Assembly: GCA_001312405.1 (NCBI GenBank)
Contig: BBDR01000007.1
Span: 134,373-198,372, forward strand
From: Clostridium sp. NkU-1
GTDB lineage: Bacteria; Bacillota_A; Clostridia; Lachnospirales; Lachnospiraceae
Direction of reading: 5' to 3'
DNA: 64,000 nt
In this document: piece by piece, positions 1 to 8,446 of the stretch
How positions within the stretch are numbered: the first letter of the stretch is position 1
Layout of the letters: each line of letters starts with the position of its first letter
Made by a program: the position numbers and the translations under genes
The notes under the pieces: generated by a model
Told to the model about the DNA's origin: nothing
The model's input: the letters and a program-made list of their open reading frames with translations, nothing else
Database searches by the model: none

Positions 1-1264
1 CTAATGTCTGCGGAATTGATTCCCTGCAAATGGGCGTGTTCGGCGGCATTGTAGTTGGTCTTGTGACTGCGGCGTTACATAACAGGTTTTATAAACAGAA
101 GCTTCCGGCTGCCCTGTCCTTTTTTGCCGGGGTCCGGTTTGTGCCCATTATCTGCGTGGTCGCTCACATTGCAGTGGGGATTGCAGCATTTGCCGTATGG
201 CCAATCATTCAGAAGGGCATTTTTGCCGTGGGTAATGTAGTCATGGGCTCCGGCTATTTTGGAACCTTTATTTTTGGATTTATGGAGCGGGCGCTGATTC
301 CCTTTGGCCTTCATCACGTATTCTATATTCCTTCTGGCAGACAGGACTTGGGGGAACTGCCTTTGTGGATGGCGTGACCGTGGCAGGCGCACAGAATATA
401 TTCTTTGCGGAACTGGCTTCTCCCAGTGTGACCAGATTCAGCGTGGAAGCCTGCCGGTTTATGACCGGTAAATATGCAGTCATGATGGCAGGGCTTCCGG
501 CAGCAGCTTATGCCATGTATGCAACAGCAAAGCCTGAAAATAAAAAGTTGGTGGGAGGCTTATTGGTATCAGCTGCCCTTACCTCCTTCCTGACCGGTAT
601 TACGGAACCCATTGAATTTACATTCTTATTTATTGCGCCGGCATTGTTTATTGTTCACTGCGTATTTGCAGGAATTTCCTTTGTTCTGATGCATGTACTG
701 GACATTTGCATTGGCATCACCTTTTCCTGCGGATTGATTGATTTCACCCTGTACGGGATTCTTCAGGGACAGGCAAAGACAAACTGGCTGATGATTCTTC
801 CCGTTTATGCTGGATATGCGGTCCTTTACTATTTTGTATTCCGTTTTGTTATTTTAAAGTTCAATCTTGCAACACCCGGACGTGAAGAAAATGCAGATGA
901 GATCAGGATGTACTCAAAAGAAGATTTTAAGAATAAAAGCGGCAGTAAAGCAGCTTCCGGCGGGAAAGAAGATTCATTGTCCGCTTTTATACTCCAGGGT
1001 CTTGGAGGGTTGGAGAATATTATAGACATTGACTGCTGCGCCACCAGACTGCGCCTGACCCTTTCGGATCCTTCCGCAGTGCGGGAAGATATTCTCAAAT
1101 CAACAGGTTCAAAGGGCGTTGTGAAAAAGGGGAATGGGGTTCAGGTGATCTATGGGCCTCATGTGTCCATTATTAAGAGCGAATTTGAAGAATACGTTCA
1201 GTATTTATCCGTTAATCCGGAAGCAGAGGCAAAAGCCGGAGAAACCATAGTGGCAAGATGGTGA
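1..1264 (+). CDS. PTS sugar transporter EIICB (glucose/maltose/GlcNAc superfamily), 5' truncated, one frameshift
   Basis: Membrane permease (EIIC) fused to a C-terminal EIIB domain, importing and phosphorylating a sugar. The open frame is already running at base 3 (NVCGIDSLQMGVFGG), so the N-terminus lies outside the window. EIIC hallmarks are GLHHVFYIP and the loop GITEPIEFTF. The EIIB domain carries the phospho-cysteine motif CCATRLRL near base 1035. A missing T near base 340 (CCTTCTGG where CCTTTCTGG would restore PFWQTGLGG) breaks the frame. No EIIA is present, so a shared EIIA must serve it. It precedes the DeoR and glycyl radical genes, which makes a 1,5-anhydrohexitol a plausible substrate (inference). 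Confidence 0.85.
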
Positions 1265-1298
1265 TTTAATCTGCAGAGAATAAAACCGTAAGACATAA

Positions 1299-1345
1299 GA
1301 AGGGGATAGTACAGGAATCAGGATTCTGTAATATCCCCTTTTTTC
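1299..1345 (+). terminator. Rho-independent terminator after EIICB
   Basis: A long stem pairs AAGGGGATA/TATCCCCTT, continues through TACAG/CTGTA and AAT/ATT, and is followed by a run of T. It separates the PTS gene from the DeoR regulator. Confidence 0.85.
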
Positions 1346-1409
1346 ATGGCTGTATAAAACCGGAACATGGATCTTTGAAAGTATGAAAGGAGTACATCCT
1401 ATAATTCTA

Positions 1410-1438
1410 TTGCATATGAAAATGGAAAATGTTATAAT
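1410..1438 (+). promoter_or_regulatory. Sigma-A promoter of the DeoR regulator
   Basis: TTGCAT (1410-1415) and TATAAT (1433-1438) are separated by exactly 17 bp, about 45 bp before the regulator start codon. Confidence 0.7.
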
Positions 1439-1483
1439 CGAATCATAAACGAAATTCTGATGGAGCAGAACGGAGGAGGTCTA

Positions 1484-2235
1484 ATGACAGATCGGCAGAC
1501 AAAGATTTTGCAGATTGTGAATGAACAAAAGAGAGTGGAAGTGACCAGTTTGTCAGAACTGCTGGATGTGTCCCAGGTAACCATCCGTAAAGATTTAGAT
1601 GTGCTGGAGGAAAGAGGGCTGCTGATCAGGGAACATGGGTATGCTGCGGTCCGGAATACGGATGACATTACAAACCGGCTGTCTGTGCGGTATGATACCA
1701 AGCTTAAGATTGCCAAGGCTGCGGCAAAGATCGTTGCAACGGGGAAACCGTTATGATCGAATCCGGTTCCAGCTGTGCCTTGCTGGCAGAACAGCTGGCA
1801 AATGAGAAAAAGGATGTTACCATCATTACGAACTCTGCATTTATTGCAAACCATATCCGGGAATCAGCCATCGGAAAGATCATCCTCTTAGGCGGAGATT
1901 ACCAGACGGAATCCCAGGTCATGGTGGGCCCCATGGTGAGAAAATGTGCCAGGGAGTTTTTCGTGGACAAGCTGTTCATGGGAACCGACGGTTTTATTCC
2001 CCAGGCAGGCTTTACCTGCGGGGATATGATGCGGGCAGAGGCTATGAAGAACATGGCGGAGTCGGCCAAGCATTCCATCATCCTGACGGATTCCAGCAAA
2101 TTTGAGCAGCAGGGCGTTGTCCTGCAGTCCAGGTTTGAAAATATTAATATGGTATTTACGGACAGTGGAATTTCTGACAGTGCAAAAGAGATTATGGAAC
2201 GGTATAAGATTGCCGTGGAGATTATACAGGCGTAG
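1484..2235 (+). CDS. DeoR-family sugar-phosphate-responsive repressor (one frameshift)
   Basis: DNA-binding repressor of sugar catabolic genes. The N-terminal DeoR helix-turn-helix covers about residues 5-55 (LSELLDVSQVTIRKDLDVLE). The C-terminal sugar-phosphate sensor contains ESGSSCALLAEQL, ITNSAFIA and LLGGDYQ. The start at 1484 follows the ribosome site CGGAGGAGG. At 1748-1753 one A is missing (GGGAAACCG where GGGAAAACC would give GKTVMIESG). About 250 residues is normal for the family. It stands between the PTS gene and the glycyl-radical genes and is the likely regulator of both; the ligand is probably a phosphorylated pathway intermediate (inference). Confidence 0.88.
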
Positions 2236-2269
2236 CAGAAAATCTGCACTCAGACGTAAAGAGATATAA

Positions 2270-2310
2270 CTCCCTGCACCTGCCTTAACAGCAGATGCAG
2301 GGAGTTTTCT
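2270..2310. terminator. Bidirectional terminator between convergent regulator and activase
   Basis: CTCCCTGCA (2270-2278) pairs with TGCAGGGAG (2296-2304) and is followed by TTTTCT. It lies between two genes that converge. Confidence 0.75.
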
Positions 2311-2317
2311 TACTTTC

Positions 2318-3210
2318 TTACATCTTAACATCAAACCCTGAGTCTGCAAATACCTGAAAGAATTCTCTCAGATCTTCCGAATGGAGGGCTTTTACATCCT
2401 TCATTTCATAACTCATCCCAAGCTGGCATATTTGCTCTCCCCGAACTGATGAAAGGGAAGAAGATTCACTTCCCTGACTCCAATGTCATGAAGCAGGCCG
2501 CAAAATCCCCTGGCGTATTCCAGAGAATCGTTTGCACCAGGAATGACCGGAATGCGGGCGATAACGTGTTTGCCGCCGCTGACGGCTGTTTTCATATTGT
2601 CCGTAATTTGTTCATTTGAGGCGCTGGTATATTCCCGGTGCTTTTCCTTATCATAATGCTTCATATCAAACAGCAGTAAATCAGCCAGACCGGTTACCGT
2701 CTGAAAGGTCTGGAAAGGAGCATACCCGGTGGTTTCCAAAGCAGTATGTAATCCGTTCTTTTTGCACTCCTTGAGCAAAGCTGTCGCAAACTCCGGCTGG
2801 GAAAGAACTTCACCACCGGATAAGGTCACGCCTCCCCCGGATTCTTCATAAAAGTCCTTGTCCTTCATGACTTCTTTCATAACTTCTTCCACAGTCATTT
2901 GCTTACCCACATATTCCAAAGCTTTTCCCGGACATTGGCTGGTGCAGGCCATGCAGCCGGTGCAGCGGCTATATTTAAAATGAAAAATGTTGTTTTCAAA
3001 TGAGATGCTGTTGGTGGGACAGGAGGTTTCACACAGCTCGCAGTGAAGGCATTTCTCACGGTTCCATAGGATCTGGGTATGGGGCATCTGGGACTCGGGA
3101 TTGGAACACCATTTGCACCTTAAAGGGCAGCCCTTAAAAAAAACCACCGTGCGGATACCTGGTCCGTCGTGTATGCTGAATTTTTGAATATTAAATATGG
3201 ATGCTTTCAT
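2318..3210 (-). CDS. Glycyl radical enzyme activase, YbiY/PflA type (frameshift near the C-terminus)
   Basis: Radical SAM enzyme that installs the glycyl radical on the partner enzyme at 4626. The SAM cluster motif CPLRCKWC (CxxxCxxC) lies near residue 30. Two ferredoxin-like Cys sets follow (CLHCELCETSCP and CTGCMACTSQCP), typical of non-PFL activases with a clostridial ferredoxin insert. The start at 3210 has the ribosome site AAAGGAG. Near 2418 one G appears missing: the frame stops after KYASLG but continues as MSYEMKDVKALHSEDL to a stop at 2318-2320. It is transcribed divergently from the aldolase and GRE genes, from an operator-rich spacer. Confidence 0.9.
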
Positions 3211-3216
3211 TTGAAA
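3205..3216. promoter_or_regulatory. Candidate operator copy 1, TTTCATTTGAAA
   Basis: A 12-bp palindrome (TTTCA-TT-TGAAA) covering the activase start codon. The same motif recurs at 3338-3349 and 4304-4315, so it may be the DeoR operator. Because it includes ATGAAA coding bases, this copy could be chance. Confidence 0.4.
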
Positions 3217-3337
3217 CAACTCCTTTTCCTTAAAATTTGAAGCATATGGGGTCTGAAGCTCCATAATATCCCTCTGTATGGCTACTATAACATGTGAGTG
3301 AATAAAAGTAAATAAATTTTATATAAAAAAATATTAG

Positions 3338-3349
3338 TTTCAAATGAAG
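3338..3349. promoter_or_regulatory. Candidate operator copy 2, TTTCAAATGAAG
   Basis: A near-perfect copy of TTTCA-NN-TGAAA placed 8 bp before the -35 hexamer of the aldolase promoter, as expected for a regulator site. Confidence 0.5.
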
Positions 3350-3357
3350 AAACTGTG

Positions 3358-3386
3358 TTGACATTTGGAAAACAGAGAGGTATACT
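3358..3386 (+). promoter_or_regulatory. Sigma-A promoter of the aldolase gene
   Basis: Consensus TTGACA (3358-3363) and TATACT (3381-3386) with a 17-bp spacer, about 130 bp before the aldolase start codon. The long leader holds no other clear element. Confidence 0.85.
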
Positions 3387-3514
3387 GAAATTACGAAAGA
3401 ATGGCGCATAAGAAGTGAAAAAAATGTAGGAGGCATTATTTAAGAACAGGCATGTTGGAGCTTGCCAACGGAGTGTAAGAAAAATAATATACAAGCTTAG
3501 AAAGGATAATTATT

Positions 3515-4192
3515 ATGGAATTTTTATTTGACTCTGCAAACCTGGAGGACATCAAAAAAATACAGTGAGATTTTTCCAATTACAGGTGTTACCAGCAATC
3601 CCTCTATTATTAAGAAGGAAGGCAAAATCGATTTTTCAAACACTTTTGTGAGATACGAAAGATAATCGGTATGGAGCGTTCCTTACATATTCAGGTGACC
3701 GGACGGGATGGGGACACCATGATCCGGGAAGGAAAGGTCATCCTTGATAAGGTAGATCAAAACGTATTTATTAAAATCCCTGTTACAGAGGAAGGTTTAA
3801 AGGCAATCCGGGCCTTAAAAGCTGAGGGGGCAGGCATTACGGGCACCGCAATTTATTCCAAAATCCAGGGATATTTAGCCATGGAAGCAGGCGCTGATTT
3901 CATTGCACCGTATTTTAACCGGATGGAAAATCTGGACATTGATGCGGCTGATACCATTGCCTGTCTTGCGGATCAGATCGCAGCGGGAGGGTATAAGACA
4001 AAGATCCTGGCTGCAAGCTTTAAAAATATTGCCCAGGTAAATGCCGCCTTTGCAGCCGGAGCACAGACAGCCACCCTACAGCCGGAACTTCTTCATGAAG
4101 CTCTTGGCATGGCTGCCATTGGAAAGGCCATTGATGATTTTGGGAAAGACTGGGAATCTGTATTCGGGAGCGTGGATATTACAAAGCTTTAG
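3515..4192 (+). CDS. fsa: Fructose-6-phosphate aldolase / transaldolase-like enzyme (two compensating frameshifts)
   Basis: Class I aldolase of the FSA/TalC subfamily, cleaving fructose-6-P-like ketoses to glyceraldehyde-3-P plus dihydroxyacetone or hydroxyacetone. It starts MEFLFDSANLEDI, then TSNPSIIKK. The Schiff-base lysine lies in VFIKIPVTEEGLKAI, followed by GTAIYSKIQGYLA, APYFNRM and AASFKN. About 225 residues matches FSA (220 aa). An extra A at 3553-3559 and a missing T near 3632 cancel, so conserved sequence is read in three frames. Neighbouring a YbiW-type GRE, as fsaA does in E. coli, it likely splits 1-deoxyfructose-6-P (inference from the published pathway). Confidence 0.9.
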
Positions 4193-4303
4193 TAACAGGA
4201 AATGGGCTTAAGCTAAACAGCAGGGGAGTTTTATAAGTCCACATAAGGATAAGGATTAAAAAAGGGAGTTTTGTATAAGAAAAAACAGATTCTGAAAGAA
4301 GTA

Positions 4304-4315
4304 TTTCAAATGAAA
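4304..4315. promoter_or_regulatory. Candidate operator copy 3, TTTCAAATGAAA
   Basis: Perfect palindrome TTTCA-AA-TGAAA between the aldolase and GRE genes. Degenerate relatives lie at about 4490-4540 (TTTTCAAATATAAA, TTTCGAATGTAAA), just before the GRE promoter. Confidence 0.5.
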
Positions 4316-4387
4316 AAAAGGTGCTTGTCTCTAAAGGAAGCTATATCCCAGGCCGGCAATGAAGGCTGTGGACAGTCTGAGAAATGA
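4310..4387 (+). CDS. Possible 25-residue leader peptide
   Basis: Short open frame MKKRCLSLKEAISQAGNEGC... ending at 4387, just before the terminator at 4404-4438. Its ribosome site (AAAGAAG) is weak and its start overlaps the palindrome at 4304. It could be a leader peptide or chance. I recognise no family. Confidence 0.2.
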   Translation: MKKRCLSLKEAISQAGNEGCGQSEK

Positions 4388-4403
4388 GCGAGTATAGGGC
4401 CGG

Positions 4404-4445
4404 AAAGGAGCAGCAGGGCAGAAACCTTGCTGCTCTTTTGTTTTT
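4404..4445 (+). terminator. Terminator upstream of the glycyl radical enzyme
   Basis: AAAGGAGCAGCA pairs with TGCTGCTCTTT and is followed by TTTTGTTTTT. It ends aldolase transcription, so the GRE depends on its own promoter at 4548-4576. Confidence 0.8.
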
Positions 4446-4547
4446 ATGCCCGGTTACTCCGGGGAACATGCCGTTTTCTGTTCTTGTCAAATATGAAAAA
4501 TATATTTTCAAATATAAATCAAATATATTTCGAATGTAAATAGAATA

Positions 4548-4576
4548 TTGACATAATGAAAATCCAATGATATAGT
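4548..4576 (+). promoter_or_regulatory. Sigma-A promoter of the glycyl radical enzyme
   Basis: TTGACA (4548-4553), 17-bp spacer, TATAGT (4571-4576). It is directly preceded by AT-rich, operator-like repeats. Confidence 0.85.
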
Positions 4577-4625
4577 AAGCTTAGAAGAAAAAATAATAAA
4601 TCAGAGGAAAACGGAGGAAGGCAAT

Positions 4626-7031
4626 ATGGAGAAGAATCATTTTGGAAATCTGACACAGAGAATGCAGGCTTTTCGCGAAGAGCTGCTGGAAACAAAACCA
4701 ATGGTCTGTGCAGAGAGGGCAATCTATACTACCCAGGCATATAAAGAACATGGGCATGAGCCGGTGGTCTTAAAACGGGCATACATGCTGAAGAATATTC
4801 TGGAACACATGACGATTTTTATTGAGCCTCATACCCTGATTGTGGGAAACCAGGCATCAGGAAACCGTTATGCGCCTATTTTCCCGGAATATGCCATGGA
4901 CTGGGTAATTTATGAGCTTGATCAGTTTAATAAAAGAGACGGGGATGTATTTTACATAACAGAAGAAACAAAGGAGCAGCTTCGTGAAATTGCTCCTTAC
5001 TGGGAGCATAATACTACAAAGGATCGGGGACTGGCGGCAATGCCTGCATCCAGCAGGATTTTTTACGATTTGGGTATCATCAAGGCGGAAGGCAATATTA
5101 CCTCCGGGGACGCCCATCTTGCGGTGGATTATGAAAAACTTATGAAATGCGGCCTGAAAGATTTTGAAAAGCGCACAAAGGAAGCGATGGCAGAGCTGGA
5201 TCTGACGGAAATGGAAAATTTGAAGAAATACTATTTCCACCAGGCCATTTTAGTTGTGATCGGTGCGGTGAGAGCCTTTGCAAAACGGTATGAGAAGCTG
5301 GCAGGGAAGCAGGCTGAAACAGCCGGGGAGAAAAGGAAAAAGGAACTGCTTGAAATCGCAAGAATCATGGGAAAGGTTCCTTATGAGCCTGCAGAGACCA
5401 TGTATGAAGCCGTTCAGAGCATGTGGTTTGTACACCTGATCCTGCAGATCGAATCCAACGGGCATTCATTATCTTATGGCCGCATGGACCAGTATTTGTA
5501 TCCATACTATAAAGCAGATCTGGAGAAAGGAACAATGACAGAGGATTCCGCCTGTGAGCTGATGACAAATTTGTGGTTAAAAACCTTTACCATTAACAAA
5601 ATCAGAAGCTGGTCCCATACACAGTTCAGTGCAGGAAGCCCTCTTTACCAGAACGTCACCGTAGGCGGGCAGACAAAGGATAAAGAAGACGGAGTCAATC
5701 CATTCTCCTATCTGATTTTAAAAAGTGTGGCACAGACCAGGCTGCCCCAGCCAAACCTTACAGTCCGTTACCATTCCGGCCTGGATGATGAATTTATGAA
5801 AGAAGCTGTGGAAGTGGTGCGCCTTGGTTTTGGTATGCCGGCCTTTAATAATGATGAGATCATCATTCCGTCCTTTATTGCAAAAGGAGTGAAAGAGGAA
5901 GACGCATACAATTACAGCGCCATCGGCTGTGTGGAAACAGCGGTTCCGGGAAAATGGGGATACCGCTGTACAGGAATGAGTTTCTTAAACTTCCCCAAAT
6001 CCCTTCTCATTGCAATGAACAACGGAGTGGATCCTGAGTCCGGTGTAAAGGTAGCGGAAGGAGCTGGACACTTCCTGGATATGACCTCCTTTTCAGACAT
6101 TGAAAAAGCATGGGATAAGATTATCTGCGATTTTACAAGACACAGCGTCATCATTGAGACTTGCTGCGATATGGTGCTGGAAGAGAGTGTTCCTGATGTT
6201 CTTTGTTCTTGTCTGGTGGAAGACTGCATTGGAAGAGGAAAGACCTTAAAGGAAGGCGGAGCTGTTTACGATTTTATCAGCGGGCTTCAGGTAGGAATCG
6301 CCAATATGGCAGATTCCCTGGCCGCGGTCAAAAAATGTGTGTTTGAGGATAAAACCCTTACCAATCAGGAACTTTGGGATGCGCTTCAAAATGACTTTGA
6401 AGGGGAAGAGGGCAGAAGAGTCCAAAACCTGCTATTGGCAGCGCCCAAGTATGGCAATGACGATGATTATGTGGATGTCCTGATCCGGGATGCATACGAT
6501 GTTTATATTGATGAAATCAAGAAATATCACAATACAAGATACGGGAGAGGGCCTGTCGGCGGAGTTTATTATGCAGGAACCTCCTCCATATCCGCAAACG
6601 TAGGCCAGGGAATGGGGACATTGGCCACCCCTGACGGAAGGAAAGCCCATACTCCCCTGGCAGAAGGCTGTTCCCCCAGCCATGCCATGGATACTAATGG
6701 TCCCACCGCTGTATTTAAAACAGTTGCAAAGCTTCCTACAGAAGAAATCACAGGCGGAGTTCTCTTAAACCAGAAGGTCACTCCCCAGGTATTGGAAAAG
6801 CCGGAGGACCGGATGAAGCTGATTGCCTTGCTGCGTACCTTTTTTAACCGGCTTCACGGCTACCATGTGCAGTACAATGTGGTTTCTAAGGAGATCCTGC
6901 TGGAAGCTCAGAAGCAGCCGGAAAAACACAGGGATTTAATCGTCCGTGTGGCAGGCTACAGCGCATTTTTCAATGTGCTTTCAAAGCAGACACAGGATGA
7001 TATCATCGAAAGAACGGAACAGGTATTGTAA
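4626..7031 (+). CDS. ybiW: YbiW-type glycyl radical enzyme, probable 1,5-anhydroglucitol-6-phosphate lyase
   Basis: An intact 801-residue glycyl radical enzyme. The thiyl cysteine is Cys435 (AIGCVETA) and the glycyl radical site is Gly777 (RVAGYSAFF). It shares distinctive blocks with E. coli YbiW as I recall that sequence: IIKAEGNITSGDAHLAV, ILQIESNGHS, GRMDQYLYPYY, AGSPLYQNVT, GKWGYRCTGMSF and YGRGPVGG. YbiW was reported to open the ring of 1,5-anhydroglucitol-6-P to 1-deoxyfructose-6-P. The adjacent FSA-type aldolase, activase and PTS genes fit that pathway. The start follows ACGGAGGAAGGCAAT. Substrate is by homology; the 1,5-anhydromannitol isomer handled by PflD is the main alternative. 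Confidence 0.9.
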   Translation: MEKNHFGNLTQRMQAFREELLETKPMVCAERAIYTTQAYKEHGHEPVVLKRAYMLKNILEHMTIFIEPHTLIVGNQASGNRYAPIFPEYAMDWVIYELDQFNKRDGDVFYITEETKEQLREIAPYWEHNTTKDRGLAAMPASSRIFYDLGIIKAEGNITSGDAHLAVDYEKLMKCGLKDFEKRTKEAMAELDLTEMENLKKYYFHQAILVVIGAVRAFAKRYEKLAGKQAETAGEKRKKELLEIARIMGKVPYEPAETMYEAVQSMWFVHLILQIESNGHSLSYGRMDQYLYPYYKADLEKGTMTEDSACELMTNLWLKTFTINKIRSWSHTQFSAGSPLYQNVTVGGQTKDKEDGVNPFSYLILKSVAQTRLPQPNLTVRYHSGLDDEFMKEAVEVVRLGFGMPAFNNDEIIIPSFIAKGVKEEDAYNYSAIGCVETAVPGKWGYRCTGMSFLNFPKSLLIAMNNGVDPESGVKVAEGAGHFLDMTSFSDIEKAWDKIICDFTRHSVIIETCCDMVLEESVPDVLCSCLVEDCIGRGKTLKEGGAVYDFISGLQVGIANMADSLAAVKKCVFEDKTLTNQELWDALQNDFEGEEGRRVQNLLLAAPKYGNDDDYVDVLIRDAYDVYIDEIKKYHNTRYGRGPVGGVYYAGTSSISANVGQGMGTLATPDGRKAHTPLAEGCSPSHAMDTNGPTAVFKTVAKLPTEEITGGVLLNQKVTPQVLEKPEDRMKLIALLRTFFNRLHGYHVQYNVVSKEILLEAQKQPEKHRDLIVRVAGYSAFFNVLSKQTQDDIIERTEQVL

Positions 7032-7038
7032 GCTGTCA

Positions 7039-7073
7039 CACCCTATGGTTCTAAAGACCATAGGGTGATTTTT
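7039..7073 (+). terminator. Terminator after the glycyl radical enzyme
   Basis: A perfect 11-bp stem, CACCCTATGGT (7039-7049) with ACCATAGGGTG (7057-7067), followed by ATTTTT. Confidence 0.9.
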
Positions 7074-7251
7074 AAATGCGAAAAGCCGTGGGAGGTGTAC
7101 TCCGCCGTAATGATAACCCTGTTTAAGACACAGCCTGTATCAAAAATATCCGGTAAAATTTTGTATGGAAAATGATGAAAATATGATACAATGGCAGAAG
7201 CGGCAGAAGGAAATTTATGCCTAGAACGTTTCATCACAGGAGAAAGTACAT

Positions 7252-8325
7252 ATGAACGAAAAAAAGACTATGATTAATGTTGTGATTGATGGGATTTCCG
7301 GAATATTTCTGCCCATTATAAACCTGCTAAGCGCGGCAGGAATCTTGAAGGGAATATTGGCCATCCTCACTGCAGCAAATATTCTGTCAGGAACAAGTGA
7401 AACCCATCTGGTGTTAAATGCCATGGCAGACAGTTTGTTTTATTTTCTTCCTATGATACTGGCATTTACCGCAGCAAGGAAGTTTGGTGCCGATCCATTT
7501 ACTGCGGTGGTTATTGGAGGAGTACTTTTGTATCCTTCTTTAACAAAAGTATTTGAGTCGGGCACTGACATTCTTTTTGCCGGAATACCAATGAAGGCTG
7601 TGATCTATCATTCCGGTGTAATACCCATTCTCCTTGCGGTGGGATTGCTTGTATATGTGGAGCGGCTGGTGAATAAAATATTGCCGGATCTGATAAAAGG
7701 TTTTCTGGCACCTTTAATCTGTATTGTGGTAGTTGGACTGGTCACTTTGTTTGTATTTGGGCCAATAGGAAATGTAATAGGAGACGGGCTGGCTGCTGCT
7801 TATGAGTTTGTATATTATATCAGTCCTATGATTGCCGGGGCGATTTTGGGAGCAGTGATCCAGCCAATGGTTATTTTTGGATTCCACTGGAGTTTTGTAC
7901 TGGTTGCCATGAACAACATTACTGTAAAGGGCTCTGATACCATACTGGCTTTAATCGGGCCGCCGGTATTTGCCCAGGCAGGTGCGGCCCTTGCGGTATG
8001 TCTGAAAAGTAAGGATAAAAAATTCCGGTCACTCTGTCTGTCCGCCGTATTGTCTGCCTGTTTTGGAGTTACGGAGCCAGCCATGTTCGGCGTGAATCTG
8101 CCCTTAAAGAAGCCGATGATTGCAGTATGCATCGGCGGCGGTGTGGGCGGTGCCATAGCAGGACTTTCGGGAGCCCAGGCCATGACCTTTGCATTTCCAA
8201 GTGTAGTTACATTGCCTGTTTTTCTGGGAAAGGGATTTGGTTTGTTCGTTTTAAGCTGCTTTGTTGGATTTTTAACGGCATTTTTGCTGACATTTTTCCA
8301 GAACGTGGAGGGACCGGCTGTCTAA
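7252..8325 (+). CDS. Stand-alone PTS EIIC permease, beta-glucoside type
   Basis: A 357-residue polytopic EIIC domain with GFHWSFVLVAMNN and the conserved loop FGVTEPAMFGVNLPLKKP, typical of the beta-glucoside/sucrose/trehalose EIIC family. It has no EIIB or EIIA domain, and none is encoded next to it, so it must use partners from elsewhere or act as an uncoupled carrier. The start at 7252 follows CAGGAGAAAG. It has its own upstream region and a terminator at 8391. Its place after the GRE suggests transport of a related glycoside or anhydrosugar (inference). Confidence 0.8.
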   Translation: MNEKKTMINVVIDGISGIFLPIINLLSAAGILKGILAILTAANILSGTSETHLVLNAMADSLFYFLPMILAFTAARKFGADPFTAVVIGGVLLYPSLTKVFESGTDILFAGIPMKAVIYHSGVIPILLAVGLLVYVERLVNKILPDLIKGFLAPLICIVVVGLVTLFVFGPIGNVIGDGLAAAYEFVYYISPMIAGAILGAVIQPMVIFGFHWSFVLVAMNNITVKGSDTILALIGPPVFAQAGAALAVCLKSKDKKFRSLCLSAVLSACFGVTEPAMFGVNLPLKKPMIAVCIGGGVGGAIAGLSGAQAMTFAFPSVVTLPVFLGKGFGLFVLSCFVGFLTAFLLTFFQNVEGPAV

Positions 8326-8390
8326 AGACCAGGCAGGCCAAGTCAGAACAGGTTATTAAGACCCATGATATAGAATGGGGAAGAAGGAAT

Positions 8391-8421
8391 AAAGGACAGG
8401 CGGTTTATCTGCCTGTCCTTT
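8391..8421. terminator. Bidirectional terminator between EIIC and the nitrogenase-like operon
   Basis: AAAGGACAGGC (8391-8401) pairs with GCCTGTCCTTT (8411-8421) across a 9-nt loop, located between convergent genes. Confidence 0.85.
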
Positions 8422-8446
8422 CGTATACCGGAAAGTTTGATAAGTG

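Noticed and set aside
4310..4450. Riboswitch between aldolase and GRE genes
   Set aside because: Only a simple terminator stem and a weak short frame are visible; no known aptamer core could be recognised by eye.
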